From Nevskia ramosa DSM 11499 (GTDB taxonomy: Bacteria > Pseudomonadota > Gammaproteobacteria > Nevskiales > Nevskiaceae): a stretch of 64,000 bases of DNA. Below are positions 24,005-32,663 of this stretch, in pieces (the stretch's first letter is position 1; each line of letters begins with the position of its first letter). The DNA is taken from positions 620,001-684,000 of the forward strand of contig NZ_ATVI01000006.1 of NCBI RefSeq assembly GCF_000420645.1, read 5' to 3'. Under the pieces are notes generated by a model that saw nothing but the letters and a program-made list of their open reading frames with translations, did no database searches and had not been told where the DNA came from. The translations under genes and the position numbers were made by a program.

Positions 24005-26522
24005 TTCCGCCGCCGTGCCTGCCAGCGCCTTCCGCTTCGCCCTGTTGAGACTGCGGCGCGGCTGGACCAGCGGCGAACTGCGCGTGCTGGTACTCGCTCT
24101 TGCGGTTGCCGCCGCTGCGGCGATCGCCGTCGGCCTGTTCACCGACCGGGTGCGGCTGGCGCTGGAATCCGGTGCCGGCGAACAGCTCGGTGCCGACGCG
24201 ATCATCACCGGTCGCGATCCGCTGCCCGAAGCCGAACTCGCCAGGCTGCGCGAGACCGGCGTCCGCATCGTTACCGTGACCACCTTTCCGAGCGTGGTCG
24301 CCAGGATCGATGGCGAGCAGACCCAGCTGGCGACGATCAAGGCCGTCGAGGCTGGTTATCCGCTGCGCGGAGCGCTGCTGTTGAGTCGCGAACCGTACGG
24401 CGCGACCGAAGTGGCGCCGCCGCAACCGGCATCGGGCGAAGTCTGGGTCGATCAGCGGCTGTGGACGGTGCTGTCTTTAAGCCTCGATGCCGGCCTGCAG
24501 GTCGGCAGCAGCACCCTGCGGGTCAGCCGCATCGTTGCCGAGGAGCCGGGCCGCAGCGGCGCCTTCGCCGAGCTGGCGCCGTCGCTGATCATCAATGCCG
24601 ATGACCTGGCCGCCACCGCACTCGGCGGCCCGGGCAGCCGTCTGCAGCTGAGCTATCAGCTTGGTGGCACGCGTGATCAGCTCGCCGCGGCCGAAGCGCT
24701 GAAGCTGCCGGACAAGTTCAAGTTCACGACGCCGGAGAACGGCCGGCCGGAAATCAGCAACTCGATGAACCGCGCCCGCAGCTTCCTGAACATCGCGGTG
24801 CTGGCGACCATCCTGCTCGCGGCGGCGGCAGTCGCCTTGTCGGCGCGCCAGTACAGCACTCGTCTGCGCGATGAAGTGGCGCTGCTGAAAGTGCTCGGCG
24901 CGCGGCGCGGCTTCATCCGCCGGGTACTGGTGCTGCAGATCCTGCTGCTCGGCTTGCTGGCCGGTGGTGTCGGTGCCGCGATCGGCGTAGCCGGGCAGGC
25001 GGTGCTCGCCAACCTCGCCGCGCCGGTGCTCAACATCGCGCTGCCGGCGCCGGGCTGGCTGCCGCTGCCGGCGGTGCTTGGCCTGGTACTGCTGATGCTC
25101 GCCGGCTTCGCGCTGCCGCCGGTGCTGGCTTCGGTGAACACCGCGCCGGTGCGCGTGTTCCAGCGCGCGGCCGATCCGCAACGCGGCTCGGTCTGGGGCT
25201 TGGTCGCGGCGATCGTCGCGATTGCCGCACTTCTGTGGCTGCAGGCCGGCAATCTGAAGCTCGCCGGGTTCGTGCTCGGTGGCGCGCTGGCCACGGCTGG
25301 CGTGCTGGCGCTGTTCGCCTGGATCCTGGTGCGCGGCCTGGCCGGCATCCGCTCGCGGGGCGGCATCGCCTGGCGATTCGGCTTGGGCAACATCGCCCGG
25401 CGCAAGGGGGCCGCGGTGGCACAGATCGTCGCGCTCGGCGTGGCGCTGATGGCGCTGCTGCTGGTCACCGTGGTCCGCGAAGATCTGCTCGCCACCTGGA
25501 AGAACAAGCTGCCGCCGGAAACACCGAACCAGTTCCTGATCGGCATCCTGCCGGAGCAGCGCGAGCCGCTGCAGGCGTTCTTCAAGGCACGCGGCGTGGC
25601 CACGCTCGATCCGGTGCCGATGGTCCGCGGCCGGCTGAAAGCGGTGCGTGGCGAGGACGTCACCGCCGACAGCTTCGACGACCCGGAAACCCGCCGCTGG
25701 ATCAACCGCGAATTCAACCTGAGCTGGACCAGCCGCTTCGGCGAGGACAGTGAATTCATCGATGGCCAGCCCTGGGGCGAGGAGGCGCGCGGCAAGCCCT
25801 GGCTCGCAGTCGATGATTACGCCGTCGAACGCTTGAAGCTCAGGATCGGTGACAGCATCACCATCGACTTCGCCGGCACGCCACTGACGCTGGAAGTGCG
25901 TGCGGTGCGCAAGATCAAGTGGGACAGCTTCAAGCCGAACTTCTTCCTGGTCACGCCGCCTGGTGTGCTCGATGCCGAAGGCCTGAACCCTCCACTGCAG
26001 TGGATCGCCAGCTTCTATCTGCCGCGTGATCAGCGCGCGCTGCTGCGCGAGCTGATCCGCGAATTCCCGAACGTCACCGCGCTCGATCTCGATGCCGCGC
26101 TGAATCAGGTGCGGACCATCGTCGATCGCATCGTCGGTGCGCTGGAATTCATCTTCCTGTTCACGCTGCTCGCCGGGCTGATCGTGATGCTCGCGGTGAT
26201 CGAAGGCTCGCGCGCCGACCGGGTCCGCGAAACCGGTGTGCTGCGCGCGCTCGGCGCCTCGGCGCGGACCATCCGCCAGGGTCTGATCGCCGAATACCTC
26301 GTGCTGGGTGGGCTGGCCGGTGCGGTCGCCGCTTTTGCCGCGCAGGCGCTGGCCTGGGTGCTGGCGGCGCGGGTGCTCGAACTGCCGTATGGACCCCGTC
26401 CGCTGCTGTGGCTGGCGGGCACCGTTGCCGGTGCGCTGATCGTCGCCGCTGCCGGTTATCTGAGCTTGCGCAAGGTGCTGCAGACCTCGCCGCGCAGCGT
26501 GCTTGCCGGTGGCAATGTATGA
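23997..26522 (+). CDS. ybbP: ABC transporter permease, YbbP/FtsX family
   Basis: An 841-residue permease. It has an N-terminal TM helix (LRVLVLALAVAAAAAIAVGLF), a large periplasmic domain, and a first FtsX core near residues 255-400 (FLNIAVLATILLAAAAVALSARQYS, VLQILLLGLLAGGVGAAIGVAGQ). Middle TM helices follow, then a second periplasmic domain and a second FtsX core at the C-terminus (EFIFLFTLLAGLIVMLAVIEG, AEYLVLGGLAGAVAAFAAQ). This ten-TM duplicated layout is YbbP-like. It overlaps ybbA at the start and the PNPOx-like gene at the end. Confidence 0.9.
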   Translation: MSDSAAVPASAFRFALLRLRRGWTSGELRVLVLALAVAAAAAIAVGLFTDRVRLALESGAGEQLGADAIITGRDPLPEAELARLRETGVRIVTVTTFPSVVARIDGEQTQLATIKAVEAGYPLRGALLLSREPYGATEVAPPQPASGEVWVDQRLWTVLSLSLDAGLQVGSSTLRVSRIVAEEPGRSGAFAELAPSLIINADDLAATALGGPGSRLQLSYQLGGTRDQLAAAEALKLPDKFKFTTPENGRPEISNSMNRARSFLNIAVLATILLAAAAVALSARQYSTRLRDEVALLKVLGARRGFIRRVLVLQILLLGLLAGGVGAAIGVAGQAVLANLAAPVLNIALPAPGWLPLPAVLGLVLLMLAGFALPPVLASVNTAPVRVFQRAADPQRGSVWGLVAAIVAIAALLWLQAGNLKLAGFVLGGALATAGVLALFAWILVRGLAGIRSRGGIAWRFGLGNIARRKGAAVAQIVALGVALMALLLVTVVREDLLATWKNKLPPETPNQFLIGILPEQREPLQAFFKARGVATLDPVPMVRGRLKAVRGEDVTADSFDDPETRRWINREFNLSWTSRFGEDSEFIDGQPWGEEARGKPWLAVDDYAVERLKLRIGDSITIDFAGTPLTLEVRAVRKIKWDSFKPNFFLVTPPGVLDAEGLNPPLQWIASFYLPRDQRALLRELIREFPNVTALDLDAALNQVRTIVDRIVGALEFIFLFTLLAGLIVMLAVIEGSRADRVRETGVLRALGASARTIRQGLIAEYLVLGGLAGAVAAFAAQALAWVLAARVLELPYGPRPLLWLAGTVAGALIVAAAGYLSLRKVLQTSPRSVLAGGNV

Positions 26523-27139
26523 GCAGCGAAGCGCGCCTGCCACCGGACAGTCTCGACGCGATCGAGGCCGAAGCCTGGGCCTTGCTGGAAGCGGGCGGCG
26601 GCTCGTTCCGCGCGCCGTTCCACGCCGGCACGCTGGGCACCATCGGCGGAGACGGCCCGAATCTGCGCACGGTGATTCTCAGAGGCGCCGATGGCGCCAG
26701 CCGGCGCATCTGGTGCCACACCGATATCCGCTCGCCGAAGATCGCCGAGCTGGCGGCCGATTGCAGAATCGCCTGGACCTTGTACGACGAAGCCTCGCGC
26801 CTGCAGTTCCGCGCGTGGGGCCGGGCCATCGTCCATCACGATGACGACATTGCCCGCGCTCGCTGGGAAACCACGGTGCTGAACAGCCGGCGCATCTATC
26901 ACGCCGTGGCGCCGCCAAGTTCGATCAGCCCGATAGCGACTGGCGGCCTGCCGCCGGAACTCGACGACGAGCGCTGGACACCGGAGTACAGCGAGCACGG
27001 CGCAGCCAACTTCGTGGCGCTGGAAACGCGGATCACCCGGCTGGAAGCGCTGTACCTGCATCACGCCGGCCATCGCCGCGCGCTGTTCCGCTACGGCGAT
27101 GACGGCACCCGCCTGGCGGCGGACTGGCTGATTCCCTGA
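26519..27139 (+). CDS. pyridoxamine 5'-phosphate oxidase-related FMN-binding protein
   Basis: A 206-residue split-barrel flavoprotein. NLRTVILRGADGASRRIWCHTDIRSPKIAEL (about 43-75) and AWTLYDEASRLQFRAWGRAIVHHDD match PNPOx-like FMN sites. The C-terminus FVALETRITRLEALYLHHAGHRRALFRY is usual for this subfamily. It is probably not the true PdxH, which has other substrate residues. The ATG overlaps the permease stop (ATGA), placing it third in the ybbA operon. Confidence 0.85.
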   Translation: MSSEARLPPDSLDAIEAEAWALLEAGGGSFRAPFHAGTLGTIGGDGPNLRTVILRGADGASRRIWCHTDIRSPKIAELAADCRIAWTLYDEASRLQFRAWGRAIVHHDDDIARARWETTVLNSRRIYHAVAPPSSISPIATGGLPPELDDERWTPEYSEHGAANFVALETRITRLEALYLHHAGHRRALFRYGDDGTRLAADWLIP

Positions 27140-27152
27140 CCAGAGCCTTGCA

Positions 27153-27166
27153 GCCCTGATCAGGGC
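27153..27166. terminator. 14-bp palindrome between convergent genes
   Basis: GCCCTGATCAGGGC is a perfect palindrome in the 32-bp gap between the PNPOx-like and ohr genes. GAGC (27143-27146) and GCTC (27170-27173) extend the symmetry weakly. It may act as a bidirectional terminator or be a fortuitous palindrome. Confidence 0.35.
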
Positions 27167-27171
27167 GTTGC

Positions 27172-27600
27172 TCAGGCGATCTTCAGCTTCACATCGACGT
27201 TGCCGCGCGTCGCATTCGAATACGGGCAGACGACGTGGGCGGCGTCGACCAGGGTCTTCGCTTCGGCCGCATCGAGGCCGGGAATGGTCACCGTCAGTTC
27301 GGCGGTGATCGCGAAGCCGGTGGCCGTCGGGCCGATGCCGATCGCGGCGGCAACCTTGGTGTCGGCTGGCAGCGTCTTCTTGCTCTTGCCGGCGACGAAC
27401 TTCAGCGCGCCGAGGAAGCAGGCCGAGTAACCGGCGGCAAACAGCTGCTCGGGATTGGTGCCGCCGACGCCCGGGCCGCCCATTTCCTTCGGCACCACCA
27501 GCTTCACATCGAGCACACCGTCGTCGGTGACGGCGTGGCCATCGCGGCCACCGGTGGCGTGGGCATGGGCGGTGTAGACAACCTTGTCGGGTGCAGCCAT
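27172..27600 (-). CDS. ohr: organic hydroperoxide resistance protein (Ohr subfamily of OsmC)
   Basis: A 142-residue thiol peroxidase that reduces fatty acid and other organic hydroperoxides. The reactive Cys61 is in GYSACFLGALKFVA and the resolving Cys125 in HVVCPYSNATRGN. The N-terminus YTAHAHATGGRDGHAVTDDG is typical of Ohr. The start at ATG 27600 has a strong AAGGAG. Longer upstream frames are leader. A 9-bp dyad at 27686-27709 could be the operator. No ohrR gene is in the window. Confidence 0.93.
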   Translation of the reverse strand: MAAPDKVVYTAHAHATGGRDGHAVTDDGVLDVKLVVPKEMGGPGVGGTNPEQLFAAGYSACFLGALKFVAGKSKKTLPADTKVAAAIGIGPTATGFAITAELTVTIPGLDAAEAKTLVDAAHVVCPYSNATRGNVDVKLKIA

Positions 27601-27685
27601 GGGAAAACTCCTTCGGTGAGCAGGGAAGCCCTGCGAGAACAATGATTCCTGTGGGTCACGGCCCGGCATCTTTCGATACTGGGGA

Positions 27686-27709
27686 CGCACCCCCGATATG
27701 GGGGGTGCG
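27686..27709. promoter_or_regulatory. 9-bp dyad in the ohr / secreted-protein divergent gap
   Basis: CGCACCCCC (27686-27694) and GGGGGTGCG (27701-27709) are perfect inverted repeats with a 6-nt centre, about 90 bp from both start codons. The symmetry suits an operator for a dimeric repressor such as an OhrR. It could also be an mRNA hairpin. Confidence 0.4.
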
Positions 27710-27785
27710 CGGGCAACGGGACAATCAAGACAATGCAAACGCCGCCAAAGTGCCGCTCGCTTGCAGTCCTCTTTCATCGAACCCA

Positions 27786-28898
27786 ATGCCTACCGTGTCC
27801 AGAATCCTGATCGCCCTGCTGTGCTTTGCTGCGTTCTCCACCTCGGCGTTCGCCGATACCTGCCTGAACACCGACAAGGAAAAGTACGCCGACAACGACG
27901 TGCGCTCGTCCGATTACGGCAAGTGCAAGTCCACCGGACCGGACAACAGCTACAGCTCGGTGACCACCATCGGCAAGCAGATGGAGGGCATGCTGCAGCG
28001 GAATGCGCCCGAGCCGCGCCGGCAGTTCAGCGCTGAGGAAAGTTCATCGATTCACGAGAGCGATCGCGAACGCTTCGCGACTGGCCAGTACTCGATCCTT
28101 TGCGAAGTCGAGGCCTGCGTCGACCGCCCCTCGCCGTATCCGAACGCGAACACCACGCCCGAGCAGCAGCAGGCGGTCCGCGAGCAGATCAAGGCGGCGA
28201 TCGCCGGCGGCAAGCTGCTGGAAACCTATGGCGACAACCGCTACGACAGGAAGTGGGTCAGCGGCAGCGATCCGGTCGCCAACTGGCAGATGTGCGAAGT
28301 GGCGACGACGCTCACCCAGGCCTACGTCTACGGCAACGGCGTGACGGCGGCCCAGAAGGATCCGGCCAAGGGCCTGGCGATCGCCCGTGCCGGCTGCACG
28401 GCCAACTGTGGCGGCACCTGCCTCGAACTCGGCCGCATCTTTGCAGCTGGCGATTCCGCGGCCCCCGGCGTCGACAAGATTCTCGGCAAGACGCCGCACG
28501 ATCAGACGGTATTCGCGTTCGAAACTGCCATCCGCAATGGCATCACCGCGGCCTACGAGCCGCTTGCCGATCTGAACAGCGGAACGCCGGCGCTCTACAA
28601 GGGCAAGACCTATTTCAATCTGGCCGAACTGGACACCGACAGCTACTGGATCAACAGCTCTACCGATCGCCGTCTGGCCTATCGCCAGTACCAGAAGTGC
28701 CTGAAGGCCGATCCATCGAACCTGAACTGTGCGCGCGGCATCAACCTGTTGCTGAAGAACGTGACGCCGAACCGCGGCGACGTCTTCAAGCTCGCCAGCG
28801 ACGTCACCGCCGAGGACATTGCCTTCTACGCGGAATACCAGCAGAAGCTCGAAGCGCTGCTGGCCACCGCGCAGAACACGCCTGCTCCTGCGCCCTGA
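27786..28898 (+). CDS. cysteine-rich secreted hypothetical protein
   Basis: A 370-residue protein with a signal peptide (RILIALLCFAAFSTSAFA). The mature part has about nine cysteines in close pairs (SILCEVEACVDRP, RAGCTANCGGTCLELG, KCLKADPSNLNCARG), which suggests disulfides in the periplasm. The segment ATTLTQAYVYGNGVTAAQKDPAKGLAIARAGC looks like a Sel1/TPR-type helix pair, and later stretches (AFETAIRNGITAAYEPLADL) look similar, so a solenoid scaffold is plausible. The C-terminus is Pro/Ala rich. No named family is recognised. Confidence 0.72.
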   Translation: MPTVSRILIALLCFAAFSTSAFADTCLNTDKEKYADNDVRSSDYGKCKSTGPDNSYSSVTTIGKQMEGMLQRNAPEPRRQFSAEESSSIHESDRERFATGQYSILCEVEACVDRPSPYPNANTTPEQQQAVREQIKAAIAGGKLLETYGDNRYDRKWVSGSDPVANWQMCEVATTLTQAYVYGNGVTAAQKDPAKGLAIARAGCTANCGGTCLELGRIFAAGDSAAPGVDKILGKTPHDQTVFAFETAIRNGITAAYEPLADLNSGTPALYKGKTYFNLAELDTDSYWINSSTDRRLAYRQYQKCLKADPSNLNCARGINLLLKNVTPNRGDVFKLASDVTAEDIAFYAEYQQKLEALLATAQNTPAPAP

Positions 28899-28902
28899 GA
28901 AC

Positions 28903-29778
28903 TCAGCCGCCGGCGGCCCCCGGTTCGACGATCACCGTGCAGGTCATGCCCGAAACCAGCACCGTGCCGTCCGGCACTTCATCGAGCGAGATCCGCACCG
29001 GCACGCGCTGGGCGAGACGCACCCAGTTGAAGGTCGGATTGACGTCGGCGAGCAGGCGCGGGCCGAGCGGGTTGTCGCGGTCGGTGATGCCGCGCGAAAT
29101 GCCGTCGACATGACCGCGCAGTTCCGGGCCACCGCTCATCAGTCGAACCCGAACCGCATCGCCCTCGTGCAGATACGGCAGCTTGGTTTCCTCGAAGTAG
29201 CCATTGATGCGGAACGAGTGGGCATCGACCAGGGCCAGCATCGGCCGGCCGGCATTCGCGTAGTCGCCGGCGTGGACTTCAAGGTTGCTGACATAGCCAT
29301 CGACCGGCGCCAGCACCTCGGTGCGCTTCAGGTTCAGCGCTGCGGTGTCGCGGGCGGCCTGGGCCTGGTGGTAGAGCGCGGCGGCGGATGAGGCGGTCGA
29401 TGCTGAAGCTTCGCGGCTTTCGCTCGACACCACGATCCCGGACAGACTCGCGCGGCGCGCGGCTTCGCTGCGCTTCATGTCGTAGTCGGCCTTGCGGGCG
29501 CTGACGGCGGCATCCGCCTCCGCCAGTGCGTGCTGGTAGCGCTCGGCATCGATGCGCAGCAGCACATCGCCGCGCTTCACCAGCTGGTTCTCGGTGACCC
29601 GCAATTCGACGACCGCGCCGGAAACATCGGGTGCGATCGCGATGACATCGGCCTTCACCCGGCCATCACGCGTCCACGGCGAATACTGATAGTGCCGCCA
29701 CAGTGCCAGGCCGATGACCACGGCGGCGGCGAAGATCAGGCCGGTCGACAGCAGGCGCAGCAGGTTTCTCGGATTCAT
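28903..29778 (-). CDS. HlyD-family periplasmic adaptor of an efflux pump
   Basis: A 291-residue membrane-fusion protein. The N-terminal anchor is LLRLLSTGLIFAAAVVIGLALW. The first lipoyl half (WTRDGRVKADVIAIAPDVSGAVVELRVTENQLVKRGDVLLRID) comes before a coiled coil rich in Ala/Glu, and the second half (VLAPVDGYVSNLEVHAGDYANAG) follows it. The C-terminal RVPVRISLDEVP is usual. The order outer-membrane factor, MarR, FUSC, DUF1656, HlyD is that of aaeXAB-like aromatic carboxylic acid efflux operons. Confidence 0.9.
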   Translation of the reverse strand: MNPRNLLRLLSTGLIFAAAVVIGLALWRHYQYSPWTRDGRVKADVIAIAPDVSGAVVELRVTENQLVKRGDVLLRIDAERYQHALAEADAAVSARKADYDMKRSEAARRASLSGIVVSSESREASASTASSAAALYHQAQAARDTAALNLKRTEVLAPVDGYVSNLEVHAGDYANAGRPMLALVDAHSFRINGYFEETKLPYLHEGDAVRVRLMSGGPELRGHVDGISRGITDRDNPLGPRLLADVNPTFNWVRLAQRVPVRISLDEVPDGTVLVSGMTCTVIVEPGAAGG

Positions 29779-29787
29779 TTGGCAGAC

Positions 29788-29988
29788 CTATGAATACAGC
29801 GCGAGCCCGAGCGCGCCGAAGATGCAGACGAACAGGCTGAAACGGAATAGCGCCGGGTGCCAGACGCGGCCATAGACCCCGAGGCTGCCGAGCAGGCCAT
29901 CGAGCAGCCACTGCAGGCCGAAGGCGAACAGGAACATCGGCAACAGAGTCGGCAGGAAGAAGCCGAACAGATCGATCTCACGTGGCAT
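29788..29988 (-). CDS. DUF1656 small membrane protein (AaeX-like)
   Basis: 66 residues, two TM helices. It begins MPREIDLFGFFLPTLLPMFLFAFGLQWLLDG and continues RFSLFVCIFGALGLALY, the classic DUF1656 pattern. The ATG at 29988 overlaps the end of the FUSC gene by 11 bp. It is a small accessory subunit of FUSC/HlyD efflux pumps. Confidence 0.9.
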   Translation of the reverse strand: MPREIDLFGFFLPTLLPMFLFAFGLQWLLDGLLGSLGVYGRVWHPALFRFSLFVCIFGALGLALYS

Positions 29989-32164
29989 CGGCAGCTCCTT
30001 GCAACGAGGGTGTTTCCAGGGACGATTCCAGCGATGACAGCGCGGCGTAGCTGTCGTCATCGAGCAGCAGGCCGCGCAGCAGATGCAGCGCAGTGCGACC
30101 GCGGTTCAGCGCCTGACGCTCGTCGGCGTCGTGGTCGCTGGCATCCAGCGCCTGATCGATGCGCGCTCCGGCGCTGTCGATGCCGGCCAGTGCCTGCTGC
30201 CGGCGGCGCGGGTCCGGCTTCTGGAACAGGCGCGCAACGGCGCGCACGGCGGCGTTCAGATGGCTGCGGCTATCGATCCGCAGAGTGCCGATGGTCGCGG
30301 CATCGCGAAGATCGATTACCGCGCGGCCGGCTTCGAGCACCGCCATCGCCCGCGCCAGCAGGGCGCGGTCTTCGCCGCTGCCGCGATCGGCGCCGGCCAG
30401 CAGCTGGCCAAGCAGATCGCGCGTGCTGTTCTCGAAGCGATGGCGCAGGCCGGTTTCCGGTTCGAAGCAGGCGAGCAGCACCTGGCGGCGCAGGCTGCGC
30501 GTCAGGTGCAGGCGCAGGCGGCGGGTGCCGGCCGGCACGATCAACGCGAACGCCGCCGTGGCGATCAGCGCGCCGAGCAGCGCCGCGAAGCCTTCGTTGA
30601 GCAGCAATGCGGGGTCGTAGCGGGAAACGTTGTCGAGGCCGATGGTGCTGCCGAACATCAGGCAGTAGCCGGCACCGATGCCGGCAGTGCGGGGATTGGC
30701 GATCAGCCAGGCACCGACCATGATGAACGGCGCCATGCCGGCTACCAGCAGCGCGAAGCCGTCGAGTTGCGGCAGCACCAGCAGGCCGCAGATGAATGAA
30801 GCCGCCAGGCCAGCCACGAAGCCGATCGTCAGCCCGCGCGCTGCAAGCACCGGCGCCGGCAGCGCCGCGAACAGGCAGCACAGGGTGCAGGCGATGATCA
30901 CTGCGCCGATGCCGCTCGGCCAGGCAGTGCCGATCCAGAACGCGCTGACCACCAGGAGCACAGCCGTGGCGCGCAAGCCGGCGAGTGCCGCGGTGATCCT
31001 GTCGCCATGCGCCACGTAAGGCGGCGCCGGCCGCGGTAGTCGGTCGCCGGGCGAGATCAGCGAGATGTAGCTCTCGGTATACGCCTGCATGTCTTCGGCG
31101 AAGCGCTGCAGCAGGTTGGCGGCACAGTCGAAGTCGAGGCGGGCACCGGGCGCGGCCTCGTCCAGGCCGGCGCCGGCTTCGGCGATCAAGGTCGGCAGCC
31201 GTTCGAGGAATCCGGCCAGCCGGGCGAGCAGCGGCCGGGCTTCGGCGGCCATCGCCGGCAACTGGCCATCCACCGGCAGCAGAACCTCGGCCAGCGCTGC
31301 ATACAAGGGTGTCAGCCGATCGATCGTCGACTGCTGGTGTCGGCGGCGCAGGCGTTCCGTGAACTGGTGGAGCAGATGGATGCCGGTGGTCGCGGTCATG
31401 AAATCGGCATTGAGCAAGCGGAAGCGGCTGCTGCGCAGGCGGGTCTCCGGGCTTTCGAAATAAGCGGCATCGCGCTGCGCCTCGAAGGCGATGACCTGGG
31501 CCAGAAAGCCATCGTGGGCGCGCTCGATCGCAGCGTGATCGAGCCGGCCCTGGAGGGCATCGACGACAAAGCGCGCGAAGTCGCGATAGCTGCCGCGCAC
31601 CGTGACGATCAGGCTGCTGCCGAGCGTCTGCGGCAGCAGCAGATCGCTGACCACGCCGGCGCAGAAGATGCCGAGCAGCACTTCGGAAACGCGGGTCACG
31701 GCGATCGCGAAGCTCATCTCCGGATGCTGGGTCGCCGGCAGGCCGATCAGGCAGGCGGTGTAGCCGGCCAGCACGAAACCATAGGCGCGGAAGTTCCGGG
31801 CCCGCGTCGCACCGGCGGTGCACAGGCCGATCCACAGCGCCAGCGTGCCGAGGAACAGCTCGCGCTGCTGGGCGAACAGGCTGAGCAGGATCAGCGTCGC
31901 TGCACAGCCGACCAGCGTGCCGGCAGCACGGTAGAAGCCTTTCGCCAGCACCAGGCCGGTCTGCGGCTGGGCGACGATGAACACGGTCAGCATCGCCGTG
32001 CGCGGCGAGTCGAGGCCGATGCGGAAGGCGATCCACAGCGCCAGCATCGCCGCGACGATGGTCTTGGCAACGAATATCCAGGCCCGGCCTTCGCCGGCCG
32101 GCCACTCCCGCAGCGCGGCATGCCACGGGGTGGCGGCAGCTGCTTGGGGAGCGATGGCGTTCAC
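29978..32164 (-). CDS. FUSC-family inner-membrane efflux transporter
   Basis: A 728-residue transporter with two membrane blocks. Block 1 (residues ~25-180) contains FVAKTIVAAMLALWIAFRIGLDSPRTAMLTVFIVAQPQTG, a signature of FUSC/AaeB proteins. Block 2 (~385-545) contains GLRATAVLLVVSAFWIGTAWPSG and MVGAWLIANPRTAGIG. A cytosolic domain rich in Arg/Leu follows each block. It likely exports aromatic acids or similar toxic anions with the HlyD and DUF1656 partners. Its ATG overlaps the marR stop (ATGA). Confidence 0.9.
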   Translation of the reverse strand: MNAIAPQAAAATPWHAALREWPAGEGRAWIFVAKTIVAAMLALWIAFRIGLDSPRTAMLTVFIVAQPQTGLVLAKGFYRAAGTLVGCAATLILLSLFAQQRELFLGTLALWIGLCTAGATRARNFRAYGFVLAGYTACLIGLPATQHPEMSFAIAVTRVSEVLLGIFCAGVVSDLLLPQTLGSSLIVTVRGSYRDFARFVVDALQGRLDHAAIERAHDGFLAQVIAFEAQRDAAYFESPETRLRSSRFRLLNADFMTATTGIHLLHQFTERLRRRHQQSTIDRLTPLYAALAEVLLPVDGQLPAMAAEARPLLARLAGFLERLPTLIAEAGAGLDEAAPGARLDFDCAANLLQRFAEDMQAYTESYISLISPGDRLPRPAPPYVAHGDRITAALAGLRATAVLLVVSAFWIGTAWPSGIGAVIIACTLCCLFAALPAPVLAARGLTIGFVAGLAASFICGLLVLPQLDGFALLVAGMAPFIMVGAWLIANPRTAGIGAGYCLMFGSTIGLDNVSRYDPALLLNEGFAALLGALIATAAFALIVPAGTRRLRLHLTRSLRRQVLLACFEPETGLRHRFENSTRDLLGQLLAGADRGSGEDRALLARAMAVLEAGRAVIDLRDAATIGTLRIDSRSHLNAAVRAVARLFQKPDPRRRQQALAGIDSAGARIDQALDASDHDADERQALNRGRTALHLLRGLLLDDDSYAALSSLESSLETPSLQGAADAT

Positions 32165-32663
32165 GGCGACGTCTGGTCGAGCCTGACCAGCACCTGGCGC
32201 AACAGCGCGGTCAGCGCCTCGGTCTGGCTGTCGGTGAAGCCGCCATAGAGACGTTCCAGCGTCTGCCAGATGTCCGGCTGAAAGCGCTTGACCAGCTGCT
32301 CGCCGGCCGCGCTCAGCCGCAGCACCACCTTGCGCCGATCCTCGGTGCCGGCGCTGCGCTCGATCAGGCCCTTGGCCAGCAGCTCATCGCAGACGCGAGT
32401 GACATTGGTCGGCTTCTCGCCGGTGGCCTGACTCAGCTCGGACGGCGTCAGCGTCTGGTTCGGGGAGCCGTACAGCATCATCAGCGCCGTGTAGGTGACC
32501 ATGTTCAGGTCGTAGGCCTTCAACGCCAGATTGCAGAGATCGCTCTGCCGCTTCTGCACATGGGCAACCAGCCGCGCCAGCATCACCTGCCGATGCGGAA
32601 GCCGCGCAGACGCTTGCGGGTGACGGCGATGCGCTGCTCGACTTCGTGGAAGCTGTCGGTCAC
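32161..32663 (-). CDS. MarR-family regulator, apparent one-base frameshift near the N-terminus
   Basis: The winged helix is intact (SELSQATGEKPTNVTRVCDELLAKGLIERSAGTEDRRKVVLRLSAAGEQL). The N-terminus expected from EmrR-like relatives is split over two frames. GTG 32663, overlapping the outer-membrane-factor stop as GTGA, encodes MTDSFHEVEQRIAVTRKRLR-GFRIGR and hits TGA at 32585-32583. The remainder (QVMLARLVAHVQKRQSDL...) continues in the next frame. Inserting one base after 32590 restores a 167-residue protein aligning without gaps to EmrR. Otherwise translation would need ATG 32676 (unrelated N-terminus) or ATG 32583. It may be a sequencing error, a mutation or a pseudogene. Confidence 0.75.

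Noticed and set aside
24477-26543. 688-codon minus-strand open frame opposite ybbP
   Set aside because: Gln/Arg/His-rich antisense shadow caused by high GC; the permease on the + strand has clear FtsX domains.
32575-32600. Programmed -1 ribosomal frameshift in marR
   Set aside because: No slippery heptamer or downstream pseudoknot is evident at the switch point; deletion or sequencing error is simpler.
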